Shown one piece after another: positions 48,619 through 58,082 of a DNA stretch of 64,000 bases. The notes below the pieces were generated by a model that was not told the origin of the DNA, ran no database searches, and saw only the letters and a program-made list of their open reading frames with translations. A program made the translations under genes and the position numbers. Positions within the stretch are counted from its first letter, which is position 1. The number at the start of each line of letters is the position of its first letter. The DNA is taken from assembly GCA_015847255.1 (NCBI GenBank), contig JADLZK010007836.1, positions 1 to 64,000 on the forward strand. Reading direction: 5' to 3'. The stretch comes from Hyparrhenia diplandra. Lineage: Eukaryota; Streptophyta; Magnoliopsida; Poales; Poaceae.

Positions 48619-48770
48619 ACTATATATATGGGTGCGCGAGGTGAAAATTTCACAAGTCATTTGAACCCTGCGCCATTCGTTCCAGCCTCGACTATATATA
48701 TTGGCTGGTGCGGCGAGCTGAAATTTTCCCAGGTCATTTCAACCCCGCGCCATTCGTTACCCACCAACAT
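48619..48770 (+). promoter_or_regulatory. Duplicated promoter-like segment in the CACTA block
   Basis: Two tandem copies (period about 72) each hold a TATATATAT run followed by GGTGCG, GAAATTT and CCATTCGTT. Copy 1 has GCGAGGTGAAAATTTCACAA and copy 2 GCGAGCTGAAATTTTCCCAG. A TATA run about 25-30 bases before a GC-rich leader fits a core promoter, here for the small gene that continues to 49693. Confidence 0.4.
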
Positions 48771-49489
48771 CGCCGACGGAGCACCACCACCACACACGCT
48801 GCAGTCGTTCGTCGCCCCCTAATTAGCCCTTTATTTCTTCGAGATTTTTCCTATGAGAATGAGACCTAATTAGCCATTGTTCTCGCCTCGCCTCGCCCGC
48901 TTGTTCTTCCTCCATGTCGACGGAGGACCGCCGCTACACCGCACCGCAGTCTGCAGCCTCACGCCGTCCCCGTCTTGGCCCGACGCTGTACCTGCCACGA
49001 CCTCGAACTCCTCGATTCCGCCGGAGCAATGCCCCGTCCGCGCCCTCTACTTCCTTATAGGACGCTGTGTCTCGCACCGCCCAGACAAGACAAGAGCGCG
49101 CGGACCGCACGGAAGCTCGGTGAGTGTGTCGGTCATTGCCTTTGAGTTGTTCGTTGAAATGACTATGTTGATAACCCTAACCTGTTATTTCCCTTTTCTA
49201 TTTACATTTGTCTTTCAAATAGTTCAGGATCCTTATATAGTAGCAAATATTTTTTGGTCTATGGTGAACAAATTAGATTTAAACATTATGGTCATTTACA
49301 GCTTGATTGAAGACATACTAATGCTTGAAGTGTGATTGAAATGAGATAGATGTTGAAATTCATGAGTTTGTGGTGTTCGAAATCTAGTTTGGATATTGAA
49401 ATTAAATATATAAGTCTTGAAGTTTTCCCTCTTTGTACAAAATTTTCGAATGACATAGCATTACAATCCTATTTTGGTTGCATGTATAG

Positions 49490-49693
49490 GCAAACCATGG
49501 CGTGGTATGTTGTTCATGTTGGTCACGTGCGGGGATTTATCGAACACGGGAACATTGCTCTGCTCAAGTCTCTAGCTACCTTGGTAATTGTTACAAAAAA
49601 TACATGACCGAAGGTAAAACTTTCAGGGCCTACTATGGTGAAAACTTTGACTATCAACCGCCCCTGGAGCTGACCAGAAGCCTCTATCCATAG
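49490..49693 (+). pseudogene. RNase H1 N-terminal (viroplasmin-like) domain fragment
   Basis: An exon starts after TATAG at 49489. Its ATG at 49497 gives MAWYVVHVGHVRG, then after a one-base shift near 49527 GIYRTREHCSAQVSSYLGN, YKKYMTEG, YYGENF and a stop at 49691-49693. The pattern YVV.VG...GIY....C..QV..Y....YK.Y.T is that of the short nucleic-acid-binding domain at the N terminus of eukaryotic RNase H1, also found in plant transposon-associated proteins. A GC-rich 5' exon ending GCTCG before GTGAGTGTG (about 49118) may be its leader. No RNase H catalytic part follows, and the fragment sits inside the CACTA block, so it probably belongs to the element. Confidence 0.55.
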
Positions 49694-50528
49694 ATATGAA
49701 GATTAGGAGAATTATGACTTGGCCTATGAAAGATGCCATGATTTCATTTATGGCTATTGTCATTATTTTTCTTATTTGGAAGTTGATGTCCTAGACTCAG
49801 TTTCGTAGAACATTAGGCGGAGTTAGTTGTATGTAAACCGTTGAACCATGTAATGTTTTGCGATTTTAATGTATATATGATGCGTTTAGGGATTTACAAA
49901 GAGCTGAATTCCACAAATAAATTCAAACATTTAAAAAAATTTAAAATAAAAACGCCGGTTGGCATGGGCCCGATGTGAATGACAAACAAACCGGTAGTGT
50001 AACTACACAAAATACTATCGGTTTGAATTACAAAGCGTCATCGATAACGAAAAAAAAGACTGCCGGCTGCATTAACCAACCGATAGTGTCCACTATAATA
50101 ACACTATCGGGTTGAAATCAATCGACAATGTTCACTTAAAGTTCAGCGACGGGTCGTAAACCGACATTGTTAGCTCTTTCGATACACCGCCGGCACAATC
50201 TAAGCGACACGGTGTTGTTTTTCTCCGTTTTGTCGATTCGTTAAAAGCCTTGATCTTGTCAATATCAACTCGTCGCCCGACTTCAAAACGGCATTGCTTT
50301 GATGATAAAAAATGCCGTCGGTTGATGGATCACCCGGACGGTGTTCGGTGACGATAGCGCTGTTGGGTTTGATATCAAACCGCAGTCTCTCCTCAAATCA
50401 CTGCGTGTGTTTTAACCCAAAGTAGTGTTTTGAAACCCACATCACTAACGCTTTGGTTCTGCGCCGGTTCATTTTCGACAGTGAAGGGGAGTTTGAGCCC
50501 GACAGTAATGTACAATTCTGTAGTAGTG

Positions 50529-51445
50529 TGAGGCATACGAGCTTGTAGCCCGCATTAAACAAGCCCATAGAATGTGCATTACTTAAGTTAACAGCCTCAG
50601 TTTAATGAATTTACAGATGCTTCTTGTTGACAACTAAAATTGGGTTGGACTAAGACACGCTAAATTTTCAAACTTGATCAAGAAAACTCGACGAAGGCGG
50701 CTGATTCGTGGTGAAAAGAGGCGCCGGACGCTGGGATCCAGGCTGGGCGCGCCCGACGCGAGAGCAACGGACGCTCCGGCGCCGCTGCGCGCGCACACGC
50801 CCGGACGCTGGTGTTTGCGGCGTCCGGCGCCACCTTGCGAGCGCCCGACAACAGGACCGCGTGAAGCCCTCTCTCTGACCCCGTCCGCTGCCGCTGCTGA
50901 CGCCGAGGGCGCGGCGTCCGGCAGGCCAAGCGCCTGCAGGTCTCCTCTGACTGCGCCCCGCCCTCCGCCGGATGCATCTGGCACCTACAACGGCAGCCAC
51001 TGCCGCCGCTACATTTTCAATGGTTTTTGTTATGACATTAGGACGTTGCTCAAAACGTGTCCATGTATGAGAGTGCACACACCACTTTTGTCCAAAAATA
51101 ACAAAATAATTGAGAGGGTATGATTTTGGGCCAGGACTCATTGTGAACTTAAGTATCCGGCATATGCATCCGACGTACATAGGAGACACGGATCCTAATA
51201 AGTAGACCAATCGGCGACATAAGGGCGACGTACGTGTCCGGGCGGAAGCATGTCGGCATTGTTATCTTAAATATTGGAGACAAGAACTAGACATCTCTGG
51301 TCATTTAGATGCAAACGCAAGGAAATGTGTCGTTACTTATGAAATCCACGCTTTTTCGCAGGGTACCGCTGTTCCTAGTCAGCAACATGAATAGTAGTCT
51401 AAAAACGTGCAAGACTGAGAAGCAACGCACGTGCGGCCGAGTAAT
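50529..51445. other. Intergenic with GC-rich block
   Basis: 50690-50990 is very GC-rich with repeated CGGCGCC/GGACGC words and overlapping frames on both strands. None resembles a known protein. The rest is ordinary intergenic DNA. It may be a captured gene fragment. Confidence 0.35.
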
Positions 51446-51640
51446 TCCAATAATATAATGCTGAAAACGGAAGTAAGAAAGCGGATGGTTTGGAGCTGCC
51501 TGATGACATGAATAATCGTTGAATATACTAATTCCAATAATGCTGAAATCGAATGTGAGAGCGATGGTTTGGATCAGTCATTGCTCATCAGCAAGACCGA
51601 TTTTTTCTACGTGACGACATGAATAGTCGTTGAATATTGA
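51446..51640 (+). repeat. Local degenerate tandem duplication
   Basis: TTCCAATAAT, GCTGAAA, GCGATGGTTTGG/GCGGATGGTTTGG and GACATGAATA.TCGTTGAATAT each occur twice with a spacing of about 90-110 bases. A small perfect palindrome, GAAGCCAA-CTG-TTGGCTTC, follows at 51639-51657. Confidence 0.5.
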
Positions 51641-51899
51641 AGCCAACTGTTGGCTTCCAATGGCGGCGACGCCGAGTAGACTGCTGCTATAGTGTCATGT
51701 CATTGCTTGTTAGCAAGATCGATTTTGTCTACGCCGGTGGTGTGCGGAAGACTCTTCTTACGTCGTTCAGGCTATATCAGCTGAATTTTTTCAAAACGTG
51801 CGAGACTGCTTTTTTGTCTCTTATTTGGCTGGTTGAGCTCTGTGAAACTGTTTCGCTTTCCGGACGAGACTCAATTGTTGACTGAGACAAAGACAGATA

Positions 51900-52443
51900 T
51901 GGATCTATATACATAATTCCACAGCGTATATGAATACTCCCTCGTTCTCAAAATAGAGATCACTATTCATGTTGCTGGTGAAAAGTGGTGTGACGCTGCT
52001 TCTACATCCATTCCCAGAGGCCGTGGCAAATGCCGCATTTGTAAAGTTTGTAGATGCTTGCGTATCTGGTAAAATAAAGATCTTAGCAGTAACAAACAAC
52101 ACAAGAGGTTAGTCAAAAAAAGATCTCAAATCGAGAGATTTAGTTTTTCTTGAGAAAAGAGAATATATCAATATCTCAGCCTCTGCATCAATCATTGCAT
52201 ATAGTTATTCCTTATTACAAATTAGACACCGCTAACTGAGCAATCTCAAACACAAAATTCTGATCGAAAACGTAACTCAGCATCTAAAAAGCAATTCTAT
52301 TACTAAATCTCCAACCATGCCTAGCAAACACTTCTATATTGCTGTTGTCTCAATATTTCTGCATCCCATCCTAATCATTAGTTATTCTCTAAATAAACTC
52401 TTTCTAAAATAACGAGCACGGCTACAAAATTGGACATCTATGC
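51900..52443. other. Intergenic, one MITE end seen
   Basis: At about 51936, CTCCCTCGTTCTCAAAATAG preceded by TA looks like one Stowaway terminus. No matching second terminus was found. Nothing else is recognised. Confidence 0.35.
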
Positions 52444-53180
52444 CGGTGCAAAACCCTCCAAAGTGCCGGATTTTATTTGAACCGGCACAACCAAGTCTAT
52501 GGTGATGTGGGATCGACAATATCAGTGCTATATCTTACCTCCTGGAAGTGGTATCAAACTCCGCTGCCGGGTCACAGTACCAACGGATGGTGTTGTCCCT
52601 AGATAACAGTGCCGGCTCGTGTCATGATTGGTAGTAATCATTAGGCCAGTCTTAATGGGAGTTTCATAGGTGTTTCATGCACATTAAATAGGATGCCACA
52701 TCAGCAAAAGTATACTTTTTGCATGAAACTCTGAGGAGAGAGAACGGAAAAGTTTCATCTTGGTGAAACTCTCTTGGCACGAATACCAACTCTTTATGAG
52801 TCATGGAATTAAATGCATATGAAACTTTAGAATGAAACTTTGCATTGAGGGAGGGTGTTTCATCCGAGTTTCATTTCATCTTATAGTCTTGGAAAGAGTG
52901 CAATGAAACTCTCCATTGAGACTGGCCTTATAGAACCACTATAGATTATTGATACAAGACGACAATATTATTGTAGCAGCACTGCCGGTCTGCGCGCGAA
53001 CCGGTAGTATTGTCTTTGTGAAACACTGCCGGTTTGGAGAACAAGCCGGCAGTCATCGTTTGAGAATACACTGTTAGTTTGAACAAGCCGATAGTGATTC
53101 TCAACAGATCACTATCGGTTGTTTAGTTAAGCCGGTAGTGTTGGCTTGAGCGACAGTGCTGGATTGTAGGATAAACCGAC
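52444..53180. mobile_element. CACTA subterminal cluster interrupted by a MITE
   Basis: TGCCGG, ACCGGTAGT, CACTGCCGG and CACTATCGG words occur in both orientations on both sides of the Tourist-like MITE at 52644-52927. They match the family at 44918-50528. No CACTA terminus was identified, so it is a fragment. Confidence 0.45.
52644..52927. mobile_element. Tourist-like MITE with TTA target duplication
   Basis: Left end GGCCAGTCTTAATGGGAGTT and right end with complement GGCCAGTCTCAATGGAGAGT. It is flanked by TTA at 52641-52643 and 52928-52930. 284 bases, with repeated GAAACT words inside. The TTA duplication and length fit PIF/Harbinger-derived MITEs. Confidence 0.85.
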
Positions 53181-53200
53181 ATTGGTTCTTAATAGATCAA

Positions 53201-53497
53201 AGAAAAAATATTGATTACTTAATTACAAACCTAACGAATCTTGAACAAGATGTTGGGTTGCCACGGACCGAGGAATGCAGGAGATAAAAAACACACTTTC
53301 GTAGCAGGCAAGCAAACCAGCAAAGGGTAACCAATCGTGCTTACATAACGAAGAACGGCTAGTTTCTGAGCAAACTAGCAAAGAAGCCTTCGAAGCTCTC
53401 GCCCGGGAGAGACCCCATCACGCAAGCAAACCAACAAGATTAATAGTGACAGAAAAATATCGTTCACTTAATTACAAACCTAACGAATCTTGAATAA
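53201..53497 (+). repeat. Short direct repeat pair
   Basis: ACTTAATTACAAACCTAACG AATCTTGAA occurs near 53217 and again near 53468. The intervening 200 bases hold AGCAAACC AGCAAA phrases repeated twice. This is probably transposon-internal repetition. Confidence 0.55.
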
Positions 53498-53781
53498 ATC
53501 AAATCCGATCAAATATGGAGTTTTGTGAGCCCCTAGTGCTTGGTTTTGTGGGGAGGTGGATCCGCGGATGAGGTGCCCGGATCCGCCATGGATGTCTGGA
53601 TGCAGCTAGCAGCTCCTCTAATTGAGTTCCTTTGGAGGCGGCCACAATCAGGAGTGTCAGCGGCAAGGCCCAGATCTAGGCCTGGATAGGGCTAGGTAGC
53701 AGGCTTTTTTTGTTTTTTTAGGCTCGGATCTAGGACTATAATTACATTCTTTTTAGTACAATGTTTAAAATGCTAAAATTT

Positions 53782-54154
53782 AGGATTATGTTTTTTTGGA
53801 TGGAATACGTATGTACTCCAGTCCAGTGTGTTGTCCGTGTCACCAATGGTGCTGAACAAAAACGACATATCCATCCACGGACCACAGTCAGTAATGATCT
53901 TTGGACATTTCCTCTTATCCAAGGAGCCGCCAGATGATTCCTCCGGCTGCCGGTGGAATATCGGGCCCATGTAAAACCCCGTGCAGCCACCTGCAGCATC
54001 ACCCGCGGGCCATACTGGATAGGAAATGGACCTGTACCAACCGCCGCCGCTGTCCTCCCCGTCGGTCTGCCGGCGCTGTGTGCCGTCTTTGGATCGTGAG
54101 CTTGTGGATGGATGGCGAGCAGACCGTATTAATTACAGTCGCCGGGAGCGTGGA
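53782..54154. repeat. Three-copy repeat, copy A
   Basis: Starts AGGATTATGTTTTTTTGGAT and contains TACTCCAGTCCAG, GAACAAAAACGACATATCC, CATTTCCTCTTATCC and GGCTGCCGGTG. It ends GCCGGGAGCGTGGA. It is shared with 54158-55075 and 62330-62776. Frames of 60-90 codons are open on the minus strand in each copy but are not conserved with confidence. Identity is unknown. Confidence 0.7.
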
Positions 54155-54277
54155 ATGATGAAATGCATTGTTATGCTTTTTTTTATGGAGCACGTATGTA
54201 CTAAATCTATCTCAAATTATAAAACGTTTTGGCTTTTCTAGATACATTGCTTTTAATATGTATCTAGACATAGTGTA

Positions 54278-54639
54278 CTCCCTCCATATTGCTTTTAGAA
54301 GTCCTTCTCCGTCCACGAGCGTGCAGCAGAAAAGAAGTCCCTGGACTCCGCATCGGCTGGTTTTGGTCGATAATGCCCCTCTGACTGTTTGGTTTCCCCA
54401 TGCAAAAACCATTCAAATGGCCAACAAAAAGCGCAGCGGGAGGAGTCGAACCAGTGCCCTGCTGCATCCACGGCCTCGGGCCGCACGCGCTAGGCAATCC
54501 GCCTAGGAGGTGTTGGAGTCAACTATGCACCCGTTCCAGTATTTATTAGGGGCAAACATGGAAAAAATACCCCTAATAAACCACTCCTTGGTAAGCGTAA
54601 TCCTGTCTTAAAAGACCTCTAATACCATTACGGAGGGAG
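54278..54639. mobile_element. Inner Stowaway-like MITE nested in another MITE
   Basis: Left end CTCCCTCCATATTGCTTTTA; the complement of the right end is CTCCCTCCGTAATGGTATTA. TA flanks it at 54276-54277 and 54640-54641. The 362-base interior is GC-richer than usual and holds a tRNA-like stretch on the minus strand. Confidence 0.75.
54440..54512 (-). other. tRNA-like (SINE-type) A and B box sequence
   Basis: On the minus strand, TTGCCTAGCGCGTGCGG resembles an RNA polymerase III A box. About 40 bases later GGTTCGACTCC matches the B box, followed by CTTTTTG, a possible terminator. The bases around the B box do not form a proper T stem, so this is not a working tRNA gene. It is probably a tRNA-derived relic. 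Confidence 0.35.
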
Positions 54640-55075
54640 TATATCTATATGCATGACAAATACAATGTATCCAGAAAAGCTAAAACGTCTTATAATTTGA
54701 AATAGAGGGAGACTCCAGTCCGGCCTGTTGTCCGTGTCTCCGATGCTGCTGAACAAAAACGACGTATCCATCCACAGACCACAGATCTTTGAACATTTCC
54801 TCTTATCCAAAGGAGCCGCCGGATAATTCCTCCGGCTGCCGGTGAAATATCGTGCCCATGCGTCGCATTGCAATAAAAGCCCGTGCAGCGCTATGTGCCG
54901 TCGCTTTGGATCGTGAGCTTCGTGGATGGTTGGGAAGCAGACGTTATTAATTACAGCCGCCAGGAGCGTGGACTGCTCGGAATCTAGGATAGGTACTGCT
55001 AGTCACACCTTCCTGCACGTGTGCTGACCTGATGACGACTGGGCGCTGCTGCTACACGACAGGTCAGTGTTGCGG

Positions 55076-55464
55076 TGGTGCCGGAGTGGCAAGCGGCAGC
55101 TGCTGTGCGCGGAGGAGGGTGGAGGTTGGTGGTGCAGCTCAGGCTGCTGCTCGCTGCCATCCCTCCGGCGATGGTGGTGTCGAGGTGGCGGCCTTGGACC
55201 CCCGATCCAGCGATCTAGTGGACGGATCCGGCCCCCTCCGGGCCTGATCTGGTTCCCCTATGCGTGGTTGGCACGGTGGTGGTGGGCAGTCCGGTGGCGG
55301 CGGTCAGCGGCGCCCCAGCGACGGTCTGTGCCGGCTTTGGGCGTGATCCCTCCACTTGACGGTGCCGCGGACGAGGAGCTCGTGAGGTGGAAGGGGTTGG
55401 CGGCGGCGGCGGCTTCTTCCAGCAGCGGTGGCGGTGGGATATGGTGGCGCGGCGGCGCCGCCGG
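55076..55464. other. GC-rich block, no identified gene
   Basis: Highly GC- and G-rich, with frames open on both strands (up to 159 codons at 55067-55546, which run into the TRIM). There is no recognised domain. The TRIM is inserted at its right end. Confidence 0.4.
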
Positions 55465-55989
55465 TGTTGGGGTTAGTCCCACATCGGTAACTGATGGTGG
55501 GGGAGCACAGCATATAAGGCGTGGCAGTCCTCACCTATTAGGCTAGTCTTTTGGGTTGAGTTAGGCCCAGACCTTGATATGTGCGCTCCGTGGGCTCGTG
55601 GAGGTGCCGGCTCACGCCAGATTGGCGAGCTGGGCCGGGACCGGAAGCCGAGCCCAGATCTCGGTTCTAACAATTGGTATCAAAGCCAGTCCAATAACCC
55701 GCAACAAATCTCGGTAGGATCACACACGCACATAGGAGCCTGCTACAAGTGCAGGGCCGGACCGATGTGTGACTACGGGGGAGATTGTTGGGGTTAGTCC
55801 CACATCGGTAACTGATGGTGGGGGAGCACAACATATAAGGCGTGGCAGTCCTCACCTATTAGGCTAGTCTTTTGGGTTGAGTTAGGCCCAGACCTTGATA
55901 TGTGCGCTCCGTGGGCCTGTGGAGGTGCCAGCTCACGTGTACAGCGAGCTGGGCCGGACCGGAAGCCGAGCCCAGTCTCGGTTCTAACA
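55465..55989 (+). mobile_element. TRIM, terminal-repeat retrotransposon in miniature
   Basis: Two LTRs of 208 and 204 bases (55465-55672 and 55786-55989), both starting TGTTGGGGTTAGTCCCACAT and ending GGTTCTAACA, enclose only 113 bases. The inner part starts with TGGTATCAAAGCCAG at 55675-55689, a tRNA-Met primer-binding site, and ends with the purine tract ACGGGGGAGAT. The total is 525 bases with no coding capacity, as expected for a TRIM mobilised in trans. A few substitutions and a small indel separate the LTRs. No five-base target duplication is visible. After the second LTR, ATTGGTAT recurs as if another internal region began there. Confidence 0.85.
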
Positions 55990-55995
55990 ATTGGT

Positions 55996-56416
55996 ATTAG
56001 GAACGGCGGACTATCGCCGGCCTAGGAACACTGCCGTCTCCGGCGATGCCCGGGATGCGTCACCCCGAACGAAGAGAACGAGAGCACACGAGAAACACGC
56101 GATGTTCGCTGCAACGACCGCAGCTTTTCCAAATGCATTTCTTGTTCTTATATCTCGGGCTTGATCCTTATCCCCCCGCCGCAGCGCACAGCTGCACGGT
56201 ACGTCCTTCTTCCGGAACGTCCGCGCGACATGCACGGCATGCACACCACGGCGAGGGTGCCCCTAACGGATGCGGTCACGGCGTGGAGCTGGGCAGTCTC
56301 CAACCCACCCGCGATTCTACGCTAAGCAAACGTGCTTTGAACCTAACAATGTATCTAATGCACCTATATGCTGATAACGTGTTCATTTGACATGATTACA
56401 AGAGATCAACTCAACA
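55996..56416 (-). repeat. Copia 3' LTR
   Basis: About 420 bases, directly repeated at 60737-61152. It shares CTATCGCCGGCCTAGGAACA, GATCCTTATCCCC and CAACCCACCCGCGATTCTAC. The exact inner border at 55996-55999 is uncertain because the terminal bases differ between copies. Confidence 0.8.
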
Positions 56417-56432
56417 ATTCACCCCCTTAATC
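56417..56432 (-). other. Copia polypurine tract
   Basis: Minus-strand GATTAAGGGGGTGAAT directly precedes the 3' LTR start TGTTGAG. Confidence 0.65.
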
Positions 56433-56637
56433 GGTCAAATGCAGACCACACCTAGCTGCCTCCTCATCTCGCAAACCGAATCCTCGCGAGTGGCTTTGTC
56501 GACGCCGCCACCTGATCTTCGCACTTATATGCTTCACCTCCACTACTCCATTAGCAACACATTCTCGGATATAGTGGTATCTTGTATCAATATGCTTTGT
56601 TCTCTCATGAAACACCGGGTTCTTACTAGTTTTCTCT

Positions 56638-57980
56638 TCAAGCGCACTGCTGTCGATATGTAAGCACAAACTTCTTCACATCACTACAAAAGTTATATCC
56701 GCCACCAACTGCTAAGCCAAACACCTTGACAGCTCCAAATTGGTCTGCTGCTACATACTCAAATTCACAAGATGAGAGTGTAACCACCTTTTGCTTCTGT
56801 GAATTCCAAGTGATAGCATTGCCTCCATAGAAGAACAACATACCAGTGGTGCTCTTCCTTTTCTCCTCCATCACCCGCATGGTCACTATCGGTGAACCCA
56901 ATTAACTCTGAATATGACCCCTTGACATACTTGCAACCGAGCTTGGTAGTGCCTCGCAACATATCTCGATGATTCTCTTCATAGCCCCCAATGTTCAGAG
57001 TTTGGAGCCTCCATAAATCCGCTAATCATGCCTACTGAGAAGGCAAGATCAGGCCTTGTGTTTACCAAGTATCTCAAACTCCCAACTAGGCTTCTGAACT
57101 TTGATGCATTAGAAACCAGCTCGCTTGCCTCGGCAAGCGTTTGGACATGCTTTGTTCCATGGGTGTGTCAACTCGGGTTACACCCCTTCATTCCCGAGAT
57201 CTCAACAATCTTCTCAAAGATAAGCACTCGACACACGTTGATTTCTCCGGTGCTTTTGCTTTACCTCCAAAACCAAGATAATAAGTTAACAGCCCAAGAT
57301 CACTCATGTCAAAAACTCTTCTTCATCTCTGGCCGCTTAAAAGCTTCAATGCCCTTGCCGCTCGCCCACAGATGATAAGATCATCAACATAGACTCCAAC
57401 TAAGATCGTTGAGTTGCCTGTACCTCTTCTATACACGACATGTTCCTCCTCACCCTAGTGAAGCCCAAGTTCTTCAGGTTCTTGATCCAGTCTTGCATTC
57501 CGTGCTTTGGGAGCCTCCGCTTTAAGCCCATGCAAGGCCTTTATGAGTCTTAGAACCTTCCTGTGGTGCTTTGGGTCGAGAAACCTGGTGGTCGTTGCAC
57601 ATATACTTCCTCAACAAGATTGCCATTCAAGAAAAGCTGACTTGACATCCATGTGATGCACTCGCCATTCACCCCGGTAAAAAGCAAGAGCCAAGAACAA
57701 CTGACCGTCTCCATCCTTGCAACCGGGGCAAAAACCTCATCATAGTCAATGCATTGAATTGCATAACCTTTTTCACCACCAGCCTGGCTTTGTATTTCAC
57801 AACATTACCAAATTTGGATCCCTCTTGACTTTGAAAACCCATTTGAGACCAATGGCCTTGTGATCCTTGGGCAAATCAAGATACACCCAAGTTTTGTTCT
57901 CGCTCAATAGACTCCACCGCGCCTTCATGGCATTTTTTCCAAAGAACTTTCCTCAAGAGCCATCTCCACATTTCTAGGTT
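56638..57980 (-). pseudogene. Copia reverse transcriptase and RNase H
   Basis: On the minus strand, pieces in changing frames include KARLVVKGYAIQ, YDEVFAPVARMET, EEVYVQRPPGF and the catalytic VYVDDLII (near 57370-57400). RNase H follows with FTDSDHAGD and VVTLSSCEFEYVAA. These are the standard copia motifs in the right order. Several single-base shifts and stops separate them, so no full polymerase can be made. Confidence 0.75.
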
Positions 57981-58082
57981 CATCGCCAGCCTAGCATGCA
58001 GATCCCACAGTATTCAAAATCGTTATCACTTCGGTATTGTTAAACAAGTCTCTGCCAAGTGTTCAACCGCTGAGGTCCTTGA

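Larger units (their letters stand above)
44918..50528 (+). mobile_element. CACTA-rich block, one or more nested elements
   Basis: Begins CACTACTGGTTCC at 44918 and ends GTAGTAGTG at 50528 (complement CACTACTACAG). Copies of ACCGGCAGTG/CACTGCCGGT-type words cluster at 44940-45310, 46500-46600, 48580-48620 and 49960-50520. A TATA box with a leader (CTATAAAAACGGCTAG, 45361) lies behind the left cluster. A second promoter-like set is at 48619-48770. The two termini do not match beyond CACTACT and the flanking triplets differ. So this is probably at least two related elements joined or nested rather than one intact copy. Confidence 0.5.
54201..54711. mobile_element. Outer Stowaway-type MITE, interrupted
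   Basis: Left arm CTAAATCTATCTCAAATTAT, then CGTTTTGGCTTTTCTAGATA. The complement of the right arm is TCCCTCTATTTCAAATTATA, then CGTTTTAGCTTTTCTGGATA. TA precedes the left end; the right flank appears mutated. A second MITE occupies its centre. Joined across the insert, about 149 bases of palindromic element remain. Confidence 0.7.
54158..55075. repeat. Three-copy repeat, copy B, split by nested MITEs
   Basis: The first 43 bases (54158-54200, GAAATGCATTGTTATG, then GGAGCACGTATGTA) match the start of copy C. The rest (54712-55075, ACTCCAGTCCGGCCTG on) matches the remainder. The 511 bases in between are MITEs. It runs directly after copy A, so A and B are in tandem. It extends further than A, through GTGCTGACCTGATGACGACT to GGTCAGTGTTGCGG, as copy C does. 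Confidence 0.7.

Noticed and set aside
51639..51657. Perfect small palindrome GAAGCCAA-CTG-TTGGCTTC
   Set aside because: Eight-base arms occur by chance in a window of this size, and nothing around it suggests an operator or terminator.
54440..54512. Functional tRNA gene on the minus strand
   Set aside because: Box motifs are present, but the T stem and acceptor stem do not pair.
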